NCBI RefSeq assembly: GCF_030766725.1
Contig: NZ_JARQWR010000010.1
Location: 1-64,000, forward strand
Direction of reading: 5' to 3'
DNA from: Flavobacterium aerium
GTDB lineage: Bacteria; Bacteroidota; Bacteroidia; Flavobacteriales; Flavobacteriaceae
Length of the DNA stretch: 64,000 nt
Shown here: positions 50,686 to 59,957 of the stretch, piece by piece
How positions within the stretch are numbered: position 1 is the stretch's first letter
Layout of the letters: each line of letters begins with the position of its first letter
Program-made: the position numbers and the translations under genes
Notes under the pieces: model-generated
Database searches by the model: none
The model's input: only the letters and a program-made list of their open reading frames with translations
Told to the model about the DNA's origin: nothing

Positions 50686-51426
50686 ATGATTTTAAGAGCA
50701 GACAATTTAGTAAAAACCTATAAAGGCAGAAGTGTTGTAAAGGGTATCTCCGTTGAAGTGAATCAAGGTGAGATTGTGGGTCTTTTGGGACCTAATGGTG
50801 CTGGTAAAACTACTTCTTTCTACATGATTGTAGGCTTAGTAAAACCGAATAGTGGTACGATTTATCTTGACGATATGAATATCACCGATTTCCCAATGTA
50901 CAAGAGAGCTCAACATGGTATCGGCTATCTTGCTCAGGAAGCATCTGTTTTTAGAAAATTAAGTATTGAAGATAATATTCTAAGTGTATTGCAATTAACG
51001 AAGCTTTCTAAGCAGGAACAGGTTGCAAAAATGGAATCCTTAATTTCTGAATTTAGCTTGGAGCATATCCGAACGAATAGAGGTGATTTACTTTCTGGTG
51101 GAGAAAGACGTCGTACTGAGATCGCAAGGGCCTTGGCTACGGATCCGAAATTCATTTTGCTAGATGAACCGTTTGCAGGAGTTGACCCTGTTGCCGTAGA
51201 AGATATTCAACGTATTGTTGCTCAATTGAAGAATAAAAACATTGGTATCTTAATTACGGATCACAACGTACAAGAAACATTGGCTATTACTGATAAAACT
51301 TATCTTATGTTTGAAGGGGGCATCTTGAAAGCAGGTGTTCCTGATGAATTAGTACAAGATGAAATGGTTCGTAAAGTATACTTGGGTCAGAATTTTGAAT
51401 TACGTAAAAAGAAACTTGAATTTTAA
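50686..51426 (+). CDS. lptB: LPS export ABC transporter ATPase LptB
   Basis: 246 residues. Cytosolic ATPase of the LptB2FG complex that extracts LPS from the inner membrane. Walker A GPNGAGKTT, YLAQEASVFRKLSIEDNI (Q-loop and the LptB-specific insert), signature LSGGERRRTEIARALA, Walker B FILLDEPFAGVDP, H-loop ITDHNVQETLAI. The C-terminal segment KVYLGQNFELRKKKLEF agrees with LptB. Last gene of the kdsD operon. Confidence 0.95.
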   Translation: MILRADNLVKTYKGRSVVKGISVEVNQGEIVGLLGPNGAGKTTSFYMIVGLVKPNSGTIYLDDMNITDFPMYKRAQHGIGYLAQEASVFRKLSIEDNILSVLQLTKLSKQEQVAKMESLISEFSLEHIRTNRGDLLSGGERRRTEIARALATDPKFILLDEPFAGVDPVAVEDIQRIVAQLKNKNIGILITDHNVQETLAITDKTYLMFEGGILKAGVPDELVQDEMVRKVYLGQNFELRKKKLEF

Positions 51427-51444
51427 ATTCATTCTTTACCCTAT

Positions 51445-51480
51445 AAAAAAAGAGTTTGTAATGATACAAGCTCTTTTTTT
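51445..51480. terminator. Bidirectional terminator
   Basis: AAAAAAAGAGTTTGTA / TACAAGCTCTTTTTTT (one G-U pair), 4-base loop, between convergent lptB and the GH25 gene. Confidence 0.92.
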
Positions 51481-51486
51481 ATAGCA

Positions 51487-52368
51487 TTAATTTCCTATTG
51501 TGATATAATTTAATTGTGTTGGGGTTCCATTAAAAATATTCAGGTCAACATTTCCTTTTATCCCCTCTACTCTGGCTTTTTCTGTAAACTGCCAGAACAA
51601 CCATTCGTCTCTTATTTCTTCTACAAAAAAATTATAATTGGCAATCCAATTGGTGTACTCACTAAATTCTTCATCAATGAATTCTTTGTAATAATGTTCT
51701 CCCGAATAAATAATTGGTTTTACACCATAATGTTCTTCTACTACATCCAACCATTTTTTCAATCCCACTTTTAATCGTTCCATAGATTGAACGCTGGAGA
51801 TTCTTTCAATATCAAGTACTGGAGGTAAATCTCCTTTTTTTAATTTGACATTTTTAATGAAATTTTGCGCCTGCTCTAATGAGTTTTCATCAGCCCGATA
51901 GTAATGGTAAGCACCACGTATTAGTTTATTCTTCTTTGCTCCTACCCAGTTCTCTTTGAATTTTTTATCCACTCCATCTTTGCCAGCTGTTGCGCGAATA
52001 AACACAAATCGCATAGGAAAAGTATTTTCAACTGTATTGATTTTCTCCCATTTTATATCGCCTTGATAATGTGAAACATCAAAACCAAAAACTTTGTCTT
52101 CATGTCTATTTAATACTTCATAAATACGTACATCCGCAATTTTTTTGGCGGCAGCTTCATCGGTATTTTCTTTTGAAACTTTATCACTTTTAAAACCTAA
52201 GTAATAGGCTAATCCGTTACGAAATTGATACAATAATCCTATCGTTACAATAATAACTAAAACCGTCACAGTAATTGTGACTACTTTATTTACCAATGAA
52301 GATTTTTTCTTTTTAGGAGTTGGTTTTCGTTTTGGAGATACTGGTTTTCTCTTGGTTACTTTCTTCAT
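51487..52368 (-). CDS. Membrane-anchored GH25 lysozyme
   Basis: 293 residues. A very basic N-terminus (KKVTKRKPVSPKRKPTPKKKKSS) precedes one membrane helix (VVTITVTVLVIIVTIGLLY, about 30-48). The catalytic domain spans about 95-290: GFDVSHYQGDIKW (first Asp), VFIRATAGKDGVD, GAYHYYRADEN, PPVLDIE (Asp/Glu pair) and LFWQFTEKARVEGIKGNVDLNIF. GH25 enzymes cut the MurNAc-GlcNAc bond of peptidoglycan. The cytosolic Lys/Arg tail and the anchor suggest a wall-remodelling role rather than secretion. Starts 15 bases after pssA. Confidence 0.92.
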   Translation of the reverse strand: MKKVTKRKPVSPKRKPTPKKKKSSLVNKVVTITVTVLVIIVTIGLLYQFRNGLAYYLGFKSDKVSKENTDEAAAKKIADVRIYEVLNRHEDKVFGFDVSHYQGDIKWEKINTVENTFPMRFVFIRATAGKDGVDKKFKENWVGAKKNKLIRGAYHYYRADENSLEQAQNFIKNVKLKKGDLPPVLDIERISSVQSMERLKVGLKKWLDVVEEHYGVKPIIYSGEHYYKEFIDEEFSEYTNWIANYNFFVEEIRDEWLFWQFTEKARVEGIKGNVDLNIFNGTPTQLNYITIGN

Positions 52369-52383
52369 GCAAGACGAAAACGA

Positions 52384-53115
52384 TTATTTTTTCTGAAGTG
52401 AATTTGTAACCACAGACATTATAATATACGTTATAATCAATAATGGAATTCCTAAGAATTGGAAGAATAACAGTAGTAATAATGATATCAACAAGAAGAT
52501 GATTTGAATCCCATTTGCTTTTAAATCAAAGCTTTTAATTTTCAATGAAAATAATGGAATTTCTGCATTTAAAATGAAAGCACTTAAAACGGTAATGAAT
52601 AACAAAACCCACTGATTACTTAATGCTGCAGTAATAAACTCATAGGATGTTGTTTCTAAAACTAGTGGTAAACTCAAAATAAATAAAGCATTGGCTGGTG
52701 TAGGTAAACCGATAAAAGAAGAGGTTTGTCTTTTATCCAAATTAAATCTCGCCAAACGCATACATGATCCTAATGTGATGATAAATCCTAAGAAGGGAAC
52801 AAATGTATTAGTTAAATCTAAAGCATTAATATCGGTAGTTCCTGTTTGACATTTTGCCAACAGAAAAAACATTCCAACTCCAGGCACTACACCACTGGTA
52901 ACCATATCTGCTAATGAATCTAATTGCAAACCTAATTCACTTTGTACTTTTAGAATTCGGGCAAAAAAACCATCAAAAAAGTCCAGAAAAATACCAATAC
53001 ATACCCAATAAAAAGCCCATTCAAAGTTGGACTGAAAAGCAAAGACTAAAGCAATACAGCCTGAGAATAGATTAAGTAAAGTAATTGTATTTGGAATTTG
53101 AGATTTTAATTGCAT
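52384..53115 (-). CDS. pssA: CDP-diacylglycerol-serine O-phosphatidyltransferase
   Basis: 243 residues, eight-ish hydrophobic segments. Makes phosphatidylserine, the precursor of phosphatidylethanolamine. The CDP-alcohol phosphotransferase signature D-G-x2-A-R-x8-G-x3-D-x3-D is complete: DGFFARILKVQSELGLQLD followed by SLADMVTSG. The start MQLKSQIPNTITLLNLFSGC is typical of PssA. Own -7 box 29 bases upstream; GH25 gene follows. Confidence 0.93.
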   Translation of the reverse strand: MQLKSQIPNTITLLNLFSGCIALVFAFQSNFEWAFYWVCIGIFLDFFDGFFARILKVQSELGLQLDSLADMVTSGVVPGVGMFFLLAKCQTGTTDINALDLTNTFVPFLGFIITLGSCMRLARFNLDKRQTSSFIGLPTPANALFILSLPLVLETTSYEFITAALSNQWVLLFITVLSAFILNAEIPLFSLKIKSFDLKANGIQIIFLLISLLLLLFFQFLGIPLLIITYIIMSVVTNSLQKK

Positions 53116-53143
53116 CGCATCGTTATTTTATTATTCAAGCCTA

Positions 53144-53151
53144 CAAATTTA
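53144..53151 (-). promoter_or_regulatory. -7 box of pssA
   Basis: Minus-strand TAAATTTG, 29 bases before the start codon. Confidence 0.55.
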
Positions 53152-53315
53152 GCACAATAAGTTAATACATAATAGAGTTTATTACATGATATTAAATTTT
53201 TATTGTTTTAACATAACAACAAGTATTAAATTGATAAAAATGGCTGATTTTACAATACAATTTTCGTTATTGCTATCTCAAATTTTTATTTAATATTTGT
53301 ATAAAATAATTTACA

Positions 53316-54383
53316 TTGAAAAAAAGTCTTTTACTCATTCTATTATTGGTATTTTCAGCTACTTACAGTCAAGCCGTCAGAAAGTACTCTAATGAATTCA
53401 TGAATATTGGAGTTGATGCTGCTGCACTTGGTATGTCTAATGCTGTAGTTGCAAGCACAGGCAATGTAAATTCTGGTTATTGGAATCCTGCAGGTTTAAT
53501 TAAAGTAGAGGATAAACAAGTCTCATTAATGCACGCTAGTTATTTTGCAAATATTGCTCAATATGATTACGCTGCCTTTGCAATGCCTATCGATGACCGA
53601 AGTGCTTTTGGTATTTCTATGATTCGTTTTGGTGTTGATGATATTTTAAACACTACTGAATTAATTGACAGTGAAGGTAATATTGACTACAATCGTATTA
53701 GCTTGTTTTCAACTGCCGATTATGGCATTACTTTCTCTTATGCACGTAAACTACCGCTTGATGGTTTTAATTATGGTGTAAATGCAAAGGTTATTCGTAG
53801 AATCATTGGAGATTTTGCAACGTCTTGGGGTTTTGGTTTTGATGTTGGAATACAGTATGAAAGTAGTGGATGGCAGTTTGGTATTATGTTAAGAGATATA
53901 ACTACGACTTATAATGTTTGGAATATCAACGAACAGGCTTACGCCAAAATAAAAGATGCTATACCAGGGCAAAATCAAGAATTACCTGAAAGCACCGAAA
54001 TTACACTTCCAAAAGCACAGATTGGAATGGCGAAGAAGTTTATCTTTCATTACGACTATAGTTTATTGGCTGCAGCCAACTTAAACATGCGTTTTGCCAG
54101 AACAAATGATATTATCTCAACAGATGTTGTTAGTATTGATCCTGCCATCGGTTTTGAATTTGGATATACTGATTTAGTTTTCCTTAGAGCTGGTGCTGGT
54201 AATTTTCAAAATGTAAAACAGATTGACAATACAGAAAAAATTGGTTTTCAACCTAATATTGGATTAGGCTTTAAATATAAGGGCATTCAAATTGACTATG
54301 CACTTACCGATATTGGGGATCAAAGTGTGGCACTTTACTCAAATATTTTTTCATTAACTATTGACTTAGGAATTTTTAGATAA
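53316..54383 (+). CDS. PorV/PorQ-family outer-membrane protein (type IX secretion-related)
   Basis: 355 residues starting at TTG: the signal peptide MKKSLLLILLLVFSATYSQA begins directly there and no in-frame ATG precedes it. The mature protein is a FadL-like beta-barrel; the N-terminal GVDAAALGMSNAVVASTGNVNSGYWNPAGL is the PorV/PorQ-family hallmark, and the C-terminus GLGFKYKGIQIDYALTDIG...FSLTIDLGIF ends on an aromatic as barrels do. PorV carries cargo in type IX secretion; this resembles the PorV2-type paralogue of flavobacteria, whose job is unclear. lnt starts 4 bases after it. Confidence 0.88.
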   Translation: MKKSLLLILLLVFSATYSQAVRKYSNEFMNIGVDAAALGMSNAVVASTGNVNSGYWNPAGLIKVEDKQVSLMHASYFANIAQYDYAAFAMPIDDRSAFGISMIRFGVDDILNTTELIDSEGNIDYNRISLFSTADYGITFSYARKLPLDGFNYGVNAKVIRRIIGDFATSWGFGFDVGIQYESSGWQFGIMLRDITTTYNVWNINEQAYAKIKDAIPGQNQELPESTEITLPKAQIGMAKKFIFHYDYSLLAAANLNMRFARTNDIISTDVVSIDPAIGFEFGYTDLVFLRAGAGNFQNVKQIDNTEKIGFQPNIGLGFKYKGIQIDYALTDIGDQSVALYSNIFSLTIDLGIFR

Positions 54384-54387
54384 CAAA

Positions 54388-55983
54388 ATGACTTTATTAA
54401 AAAAACCTTTTTTCCTGTCTACACTATCGGGCTTATTATTGGCTTTTAGTTGGCCTACTTATGGTTTCCCTCTACTCTTATTTCTCGCTTTTATTCCTTT
54501 ATTATTTGCTGAAAAACAATTCCGAGACACTCACAAAAAAGTAAAATTTAAAGTTTGGATTCATGCATATTGGTCTTTCTTTATTTGGAATCTTATTGCG
54601 ACATACTGGCTTTACTACTCTACACTTTTCGGAATGTTATTTGCTATCTTAGTGAATACATTACTCATGAGTTTAGTGTTTTTAATGTATCATTTGGCTG
54701 CTAAACGACTTTCTCAAAAAGCAAGTTTATTATTCTTAATCTGCTTTTGGATTTGTTTTGAAAAATTCCATCTTAACTGGGATTTCTCTTGGCCATGGCT
54801 TAATCTAGGGAATGGGTTCTCGGATTATGTACAATGGATTCAATGGTATGAGTACACAGGGACATTTGGCGGAACATTGTGGGTATTGGCTGTAAATGCC
54901 TTTACATTCTACTTATTATCTACTAATAGTACTAAAACTTATATTCTAAAAAATATATTTCCAAAATGGTCTTTGGCGGTAGCAATTCCTATTATACTTT
55001 CCCTTTGGATCTATACATCTTACGAATCGAAAGGTGAAACTAAAGAAGTAATTGTTTTGCAACCCAATGTAGATCCATACACTGAAAAGTATGAAACTCG
55101 AAATATTGATGTTGCTATAGGTCTTCTTGCACAAACAAATGAAATCATAACTCCGAACACAGAGTTTATTCTGGCTCCAGAAACTGTTTTGGCAGAAAAC
55201 ATACCTTTTAGTGCTTTTCCAACTTCTGATGTTCGACGCTTATTAGCAACTTATGTTCAGCAACATCCAAAAGCTCAATTTTTATGGGGAATAGATACCT
55301 ATGACTTACTATTTAATGTACAGGATTTAAACCCTTCTTCTAATAAGGTTCGTGAAGATTTATGGGTGAATTTCTACAATGCTGCTTTATTTATTAATCA
55401 ACAATATGATTTTCAAAAGTATAATAAATCTAAGCTTGTAGTGGGTATTGAAAACTTACCTTACAAAAGTGTACTAGAGCCTTTACTGGGTAATGTTATG
55501 ATTAATCTTGGCGGTACGGTTTCTACCAAAACCACACAGCAAGAGCGTTCAGTATTTACAGCAAATGACAACACTAAGGTTGCTCCTATTATATGCTATG
55601 AATCTATTTATGGTGAATTTGTTACCGGCTACGTTAAAAATGGCGCTCAATTTCTAGCCATTATAACGAATGATGCTTGGTGGAGTGATACACAAGGTCA
55701 TAAACAGCATTTAAGTCTCGCACGTCTAAGAGCAATCGAAACCAGAAGAGATATTGCAAGAAGTGCTAATACTGGAATTTCAGGTTTTATAAATCAAAAG
55801 GGTGACATAACACAACAATCTAAGTATAATGAAAAAACAGCTTTGTTAGGTAAAGTACAATTGAATGATAAAGAAACTTTCTATGTACGATTTGGAGATT
55901 ACATCCCAAGAATAGCTGGAATCTCAATCATACTATTAATTCTAATTTCTTTATTTCGTAAGAAGAAAAAGGTTTTATCTTAA
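54388..55983 (+). CDS. lnt: Apolipoprotein N-acyltransferase
   Basis: 531 residues. Adds the third acyl chain to lipoproteins in the periplasmic leaflet. N-terminal membrane domain with about six helices (STLSGLLLAFSWPTYGFPLLLFLAFIP...), then the nitrilase-fold domain with the Glu-Lys-Cys triad: LAPETVL, FQKYNKSKLVVGIENLPY and APIICYESIYGEF; one C-terminal helix (ISIILLILISLF). NDAWWSDTQGHKQHLSLARLRAIETRRDIARSANTG is the Lnt-specific substrate loop. Many lipoproteins in this window are its predicted substrates. Cotranscribed with the PorV-like gene. Confidence 0.95.
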   Translation: MTLLKKPFFLSTLSGLLLAFSWPTYGFPLLLFLAFIPLLFAEKQFRDTHKKVKFKVWIHAYWSFFIWNLIATYWLYYSTLFGMLFAILVNTLLMSLVFLMYHLAAKRLSQKASLLFLICFWICFEKFHLNWDFSWPWLNLGNGFSDYVQWIQWYEYTGTFGGTLWVLAVNAFTFYLLSTNSTKTYILKNIFPKWSLAVAIPIILSLWIYTSYESKGETKEVIVLQPNVDPYTEKYETRNIDVAIGLLAQTNEIITPNTEFILAPETVLAENIPFSAFPTSDVRRLLATYVQQHPKAQFLWGIDTYDLLFNVQDLNPSSNKVREDLWVNFYNAALFINQQYDFQKYNKSKLVVGIENLPYKSVLEPLLGNVMINLGGTVSTKTTQQERSVFTANDNTKVAPIICYESIYGEFVTGYVKNGAQFLAIITNDAWWSDTQGHKQHLSLARLRAIETRRDIARSANTGISGFINQKGDITQQSKYNEKTALLGKVQLNDKETFYVRFGDYIPRIAGISIILLILISLFRKKKKVLS

Positions 55984-56000
55984 AAAAAGATTCAGACACA

Positions 56001-56034
56001 AAAAAAGGCTCATAATAATTTATGAGCCTTTTTT
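56001..56034. terminator. Bidirectional terminator
   Basis: AAAAAAGGCTCATAA / TTATGAGCCTTTTTT with a 4-base loop, between convergent lnt and the 4,6-dehydratase gene. Confidence 0.92.
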
Positions 56035-56052
56035 TGTATTTACTATATTTCT

Positions 56053-58020
56053 TTAGTCTAATTTTTCGAATGTTGAATTCATACTTTTAAACTCCGGAAC
56101 TAATTTCTTCATATCAGTCACAATGCTATGATTGTCATACGAACTCGCTTTATGAATAAGAGCTTCAATTGCCACATTTAATATTTCAAATTCCTCATGC
56201 ATTTCTTGAGCAATCATAATCTTATTATGATGTGTTGGTAGGGTCTTAGAAGAATTATTCAGTAATTCTTCATATAACTTCTCACCTGGACGTAATCCAA
56301 CAATTTTAATCTTAATTTCTTTATCTGGAATAAAACCGGCAAGTCGAATCATTTTATACGCTAAATCAATAATCTTAACAGGTTTTCCCATATCAAAAAT
56401 ATAGATTTCACCTCCATTACCCATAGCTCCTGCCTCTAATACTAGCTGACAAGCTTCTGGTATGGTCATAAAATATCGAATAATATCTGGGTGTGTAATT
56501 GTTATTGGACCACCACTTGCAATTTGCTTCGTAAATAATGGTACTACTGAGCCATTTGAACCTAATACGTTTCCAAAACGGGTTGTAATATATTTTGTTT
56601 TACCTTTCCCTCCATTTTCGTTACTGCATTTGAAGTGTAAAGCTTGTACATATTTTTCTGCAATACGTTTACTTGCTCCCATCACATTACTTGGATTTAC
56701 TGCTTTGTCAGTAGAAACCATTACGAATTTTGATACTTTATACTGGTAGGCTAAATCGGCAATATTCTTTGTCCCCATAACATTTGCATATACTGCCTGT
56801 GCTGGGTTTTCTTCCATTAACGGAACATGTTTATAGGCTGCTGCATGGTATACAACATCGGGCTTGAATTGTTTAAAAACCTGATCGACTGCCTGTTTAT
56901 TTCTTATATCTGCAATGATTGGATAAATCTCCGCTTTATTTGTTTTCTTTTGTATCTCTAAAAACAAATTATGTAGGGGTGTTTCTGCCTGATCTAATAC
57001 TATTACTTTTGCTGGATTAAAACCGATTACCTGCCATACAATTTCACTACCTATTGATCCTGCTGCACCTGTGATTAATACTGTTTTATCTTTAATTTGT
57101 TTAGAAATAGCCTGACTATCTAATGTTATAGGTTTTCTTTCTAGTAAATCTTCAATTTGAAAGTTCTTTACTTTTTTAGATATTTCTTGTTTATTCTCCC
57201 AGTCTGTTATTAATGGTACCGTATACACATTGTATCCAAATTCTAAGCATTCATCGACTAAAACCAACTGTTCTTCTTTCGTCAAACTTTTATCCGCTAT
57301 AATTAAGGCTTCAGCACCTTTTGAACGCATTAAAACTGATACTTTTTTATTTTGATACAGAATAGGTAAATCTAGAATTCTCTTTGATGTATTATGATTG
57401 TTCTTATTGATGAATGCTACTAATTTGAATCTCGTTGGTACTTCGGATCGCAATGCATTGGCAACCGCTATTGCATTTGCATCAGAACCATAAATCATTG
57501 CCCGGATTAATTTAGCATCTTTTTTATCGTTAAAATAGCGTTCAAAAACTTGTTTGACCATTATTCGATAAGAGAATAGAGCACAAAACGATAATACGAA
57601 ATTTAGAAAAAGTCCTGTATTTAGGAATATCTTCCCATGATTTGTCATGAGAAAAACAAAGTTTATCACTAAAAAGACAAAAAGGGTTCCCATTTGGGAA
57701 AAGAAAATTTTCACAGCATCGATAAATGATGAGTGTCTAATGATCCCTGAATATATTCTGAAAACTCTAAAAAAGAATAAATTAACGAGTAAATATACTA
57801 CGGCTCCGGAAAGCATATAAGATTCCCGAATAGGATTAAGCCCCATCCCATCTAATAACCAATTTGTAACGATACCTGTTCCAAAAACAATCGTCATGTC
57901 TAGCATTAAAATAATCCATCTTGGTAAATAATCTAAATTACTTATACTTAAAGTGGATTTACTAAAGGATAACATTTGTTTTATGACAGATTTAATATCT
58001 GCATTCTGGTCATGATTCAT
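56053..58020 (-). CDS. UDP-sugar 4,6-dehydratase, membrane-bound (FlaA1/WbpM/PglF family)
   Basis: 655 residues. Four N-terminal membrane helices (about 30-160), a CoA-binding-like Rossmann segment (IYGSDANAIAVANAL, about 180-300), and a C-terminal extended SDR domain: GAAGSIGSEIVWQV cofactor loop, NNNKxx-equivalent IIADIRNKQAVDQVF, HAAAYKHVPLMEENP, and STDKAVNPSNVMGASKRIAEKY with the catalytic Thr-Asp-Lys and Met-Gly replacing the SDR Tyr, as in WbpM. Converts UDP-GlcNAc to a 4-keto-6-deoxy sugar for O-antigen or glycan synthesis. Own consensus promoter; separated from the rfb genes by a terminator. Confidence 0.9.
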   Translation of the reverse strand: MNHDQNADIKSVIKQMLSFSKSTLSISNLDYLPRWIILMLDMTIVFGTGIVTNWLLDGMGLNPIRESYMLSGAVVYLLVNLFFFRVFRIYSGIIRHSSFIDAVKIFFSQMGTLFVFLVINFVFLMTNHGKIFLNTGLFLNFVLSFCALFSYRIMVKQVFERYFNDKKDAKLIRAMIYGSDANAIAVANALRSEVPTRFKLVAFINKNNHNTSKRILDLPILYQNKKVSVLMRSKGAEALIIADKSLTKEEQLVLVDECLEFGYNVYTVPLITDWENKQEISKKVKNFQIEDLLERKPITLDSQAISKQIKDKTVLITGAAGSIGSEIVWQVIGFNPAKVIVLDQAETPLHNLFLEIQKKTNKAEIYPIIADIRNKQAVDQVFKQFKPDVVYHAAAYKHVPLMEENPAQAVYANVMGTKNIADLAYQYKVSKFVMVSTDKAVNPSNVMGASKRIAEKYVQALHFKCSNENGGKGKTKYITTRFGNVLGSNGSVVPLFTKQIASGGPITITHPDIIRYFMTIPEACQLVLEAGAMGNGGEIYIFDMGKPVKIIDLAYKMIRLAGFIPDKEIKIKIVGLRPGEKLYEELLNNSSKTLPTHHNKIMIAQEMHEEFEILNVAIEALIHKASSYDNHSIVTDMKKLVPEFKSMNSTFEKLD

Positions 58021-58082
58021 ATAGAATATTGCTACGTTTTGAAGTAAGCTCCTTATTTTAGATTCTTGATTATTAGATTGCG

Positions 58083-58113
58083 CAAAAATAGACTTTAAAA
58101 AAAATTTAACAAA
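58083..58113 (-). promoter_or_regulatory. Promoter of the 4,6-dehydratase gene
   Basis: Minus-strand TTTG (58110-58113), 19-base spacer, TATTTTTG (58083-58090); leader of about 55 bases. Confidence 0.8.
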
Positions 58114-58344
58114 AAAATAAAGCCTGCATTCTATTAAAATTGATAAATCATTAATTACTAAATTTCAAAAATATCTGTTTTCAACAAAATCACAAATAAT
58201 TTAGCAATTATTATACCATTTAACATTTAGTAACATTGAAGTAACCTTGTTTATTGTCCAGAAACATGTTACAAGTTACAAAAAAATAGCTCATTACTAA
58301 CAATTTGCTAATTATCTTAAAATTACGGGACTAATTTTTTCCAT

Positions 58345-58375
58345 AAAAAAAGTTCAGAAAAACTGAACCTTTTTT
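58345..58375 (-). terminator. Terminator of the rfb/polysaccharide unit
   Basis: AAAAAAAGTTCAG / CTGAACCTTTTTT (one mismatch) with a 5-base loop, 35 bases after the rfbD stop. Confidence 0.82.
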
Positions 58376-58409
58376 ATTTTTTTTTGAACTTTTACCTAAT
58401 TCTTAAGGT

Positions 58410-59267
58410 TTATTGTTCTAATTGTTTGATACAAACCTGTAAACTATCTTTATAATAAGGAACAGTGATTCCGAATGTTTCTTTTATTTTACTTTTATCT
58501 AATAGTGAGTATGCTGGTCTTTTTGCTGGTGTAGGGTAATTTGAAGCAGGTATACCTGTTACTTCACAATTACTGTTTATAATTGATTTAATATCTTTTG
58601 CAAAATCAAACCAACTTATTTCTCCTTCATTTGAGAAGTGATATAAACCGGATACCCAATTTTTATTGTGGATAATTTCCACAATAACATGTGCCAAATC
58701 TCCTGCGTATGTTGGAGATCCTATTTGATCGTTCACTACACTAATTGAATCTCTTTCATTCATTAGTCGCATCATGGTTTTTACAAAATTATTTCCATAC
58801 TCAGAATATACCCATGCAGTTCTAATAATAATACTTTCTTTATTATTAGCCATACACGCTAATTCTCCATCTAATTTTGTCTTCCCATATACATTTATTG
58901 GGCCTGTTAAAGCATCTTCTTTTAATGGAATGGATGATGTTCCATCAAACACATAATCCGTCGAAACATGGACTAGCTTACAATTGTATTTTGTACAACA
59001 TTCTGCTATAACTCCCACAGCAGTATGATTGATTATATCTGCCAATTCAACATCAGTTTCTGCTTTATCAACTGCAGTATAAGCTGCACAATTAATACAA
59101 TAGTCTGGTTTTAATTGTTCAAAACAATCTTGAATTGCTTTAGAGTCTTCTAATGATAATGTATCACGATCTGTGAATGTAAAATCGAATTCTGGGTATA
59201 AATGTGCTATCTTTTTAATCTCACTTCCTAGCTGCCCGTATGCCCCAGTTACTAATATTTTTTTCAT
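58410..59267 (-). CDS. rfbD: dTDP-4-dehydrorhamnose reductase
   Basis: 285 residues from MKKILVTGAYGQLGSEI; an ATG seven codons earlier would overlap rfbC and adds non-family residues. Extended SDR making dTDP-L-rhamnose with NAD(P)H. GAYGQLG cofactor loop, CAAYTAVDKAE, STDYVFDGTSSIPLKEDALTGPINVYGKTKLDGE with the catalytic Tyr-x3-Lys, and RTAWVYSEYGNNFVKTM. Last gene of the polysaccharide unit. Confidence 0.95.
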   Translation of the reverse strand: MKKILVTGAYGQLGSEIKKIAHLYPEFDFTFTDRDTLSLEDSKAIQDCFEQLKPDYCINCAAYTAVDKAETDVELADIINHTAVGVIAECCTKYNCKLVHVSTDYVFDGTSSIPLKEDALTGPINVYGKTKLDGELACMANNKESIIIRTAWVYSEYGNNFVKTMMRLMNERDSISVVNDQIGSPTYAGDLAHVIVEIIHNKNWVSGLYHFSNEGEISWFDFAKDIKSIINSNCEVTGIPASNYPTPAKRPAYSLLDKSKIKETFGITVPYYKDSLQVCIKQLEQ

Positions 59268-59275
59268 ATTTAAAT

Positions 59276-59824
59276 TTAAAATGACCAATCAATCGTATCA
59301 AACGAGCCTAATACCAAATCTTTTTCAGAAACAATCGCATCTTCTGGAGCTACTTTCCAATCAATATTTAATGTTGGATCATCATAACGAATTCCTCGTT
59401 CACTATCTTTATGGTATAGCTGATCTACTTTATAGGATACTGAAGCTTCTCCACTCAATACAGAAAACCCATGAGCAAATCCTTGTGGAACTAATAATTG
59501 CTTTTTATTTTCTGCACTTAAAACGATACTAAAATGCTGGCCATATGTTGGAGAATCTTTTCTTAAATCTACAGCAACATCTAAAATCTCACCTTGTAAT
59601 GCACGAACTAATTTTGTTTGTGCATATGGTGTTAATTGTAAATGTAATCCTCTAATTACTCCTTTTTTCGAATAGGACTGATTATCTTGTACAAATTTTA
59701 TATTAATACCATTTTTTGTAAATGCTGCTTCATTATAGGACTCAAAAAAATATCCTCTCTCATCTTCATATACATTTGGTGTGATCACCACTAAATCTTT
59801 TATAAATGTTTCTTCTACTTTCAT
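59276..59824 (-). CDS. rfbC: dTDP-4-dehydrorhamnose 3,5-epimerase
   Basis: 182 residues, cupin fold. Third step of dTDP-rhamnose synthesis. Conserved blocks: ERGYFFESYNEAAF, GVIRGLHLQ (catalytic His), AVDLRKDSPTYGQ, LLVPQGFAHGFSVLS, and YSKKGV. Eight bases precede rfbD. rfbA and rfbB, normally neighbours, are not in this window. A -7 box and an inverted repeat lie in the 133-base gap upstream, so rfbCD can be expressed separately from the upstream genes. Confidence 0.95.
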   Translation of the reverse strand: MKVEETFIKDLVVITPNVYEDERGYFFESYNEAAFTKNGINIKFVQDNQSYSKKGVIRGLHLQLTPYAQTKLVRALQGEILDVAVDLRKDSPTYGQHFSIVLSAENKKQLLVPQGFAHGFSVLSGEASVSYKVDQLYHKDSERGIRYDDPTLNIDWKVAPEDAIVSEKDLVLGSFDTIDWSF

Positions 59825-59852
59825 GCTTACAGCTTTTATCTTATTATTATTT

Positions 59853-59874
59853 TATCGTTAATTGAAAAACGATA
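59853..59874. repeat. Inverted repeat in the rfbC leader
   Basis: TATCGTT-N8-AACGATA, 29 bases before the rfbC start and downstream of its -7 box, so it lies in the transcribed leader; possible operator or hairpin. Confidence 0.45.
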
Positions 59875-59898
59875 TGTCTTTATGTTCTTATAAAAAGG

Positions 59899-59906
59899 CA
59901 AATATA
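59899..59906 (-). promoter_or_regulatory. Possible internal -7 box for rfbC
   Basis: Minus-strand TATATTTG, 75 bases before the rfbC start; no clear -33 element. Confidence 0.5.
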
Positions 59907-59957
59907 GAAATTTCACCTTAATGGATACTCATTCCATCATAGTTGAATGACAGGGAT

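Larger units (their letters stand above)
58021..58409. other. 389-base intergenic region
   Basis: Contains the dehydratase promoter (58083-58113) and the rfbD terminator (58345-58375). The ~230 bases between are AT-rich with no ORF, RNA gene or repeat that I could support. Confidence 0.55.
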
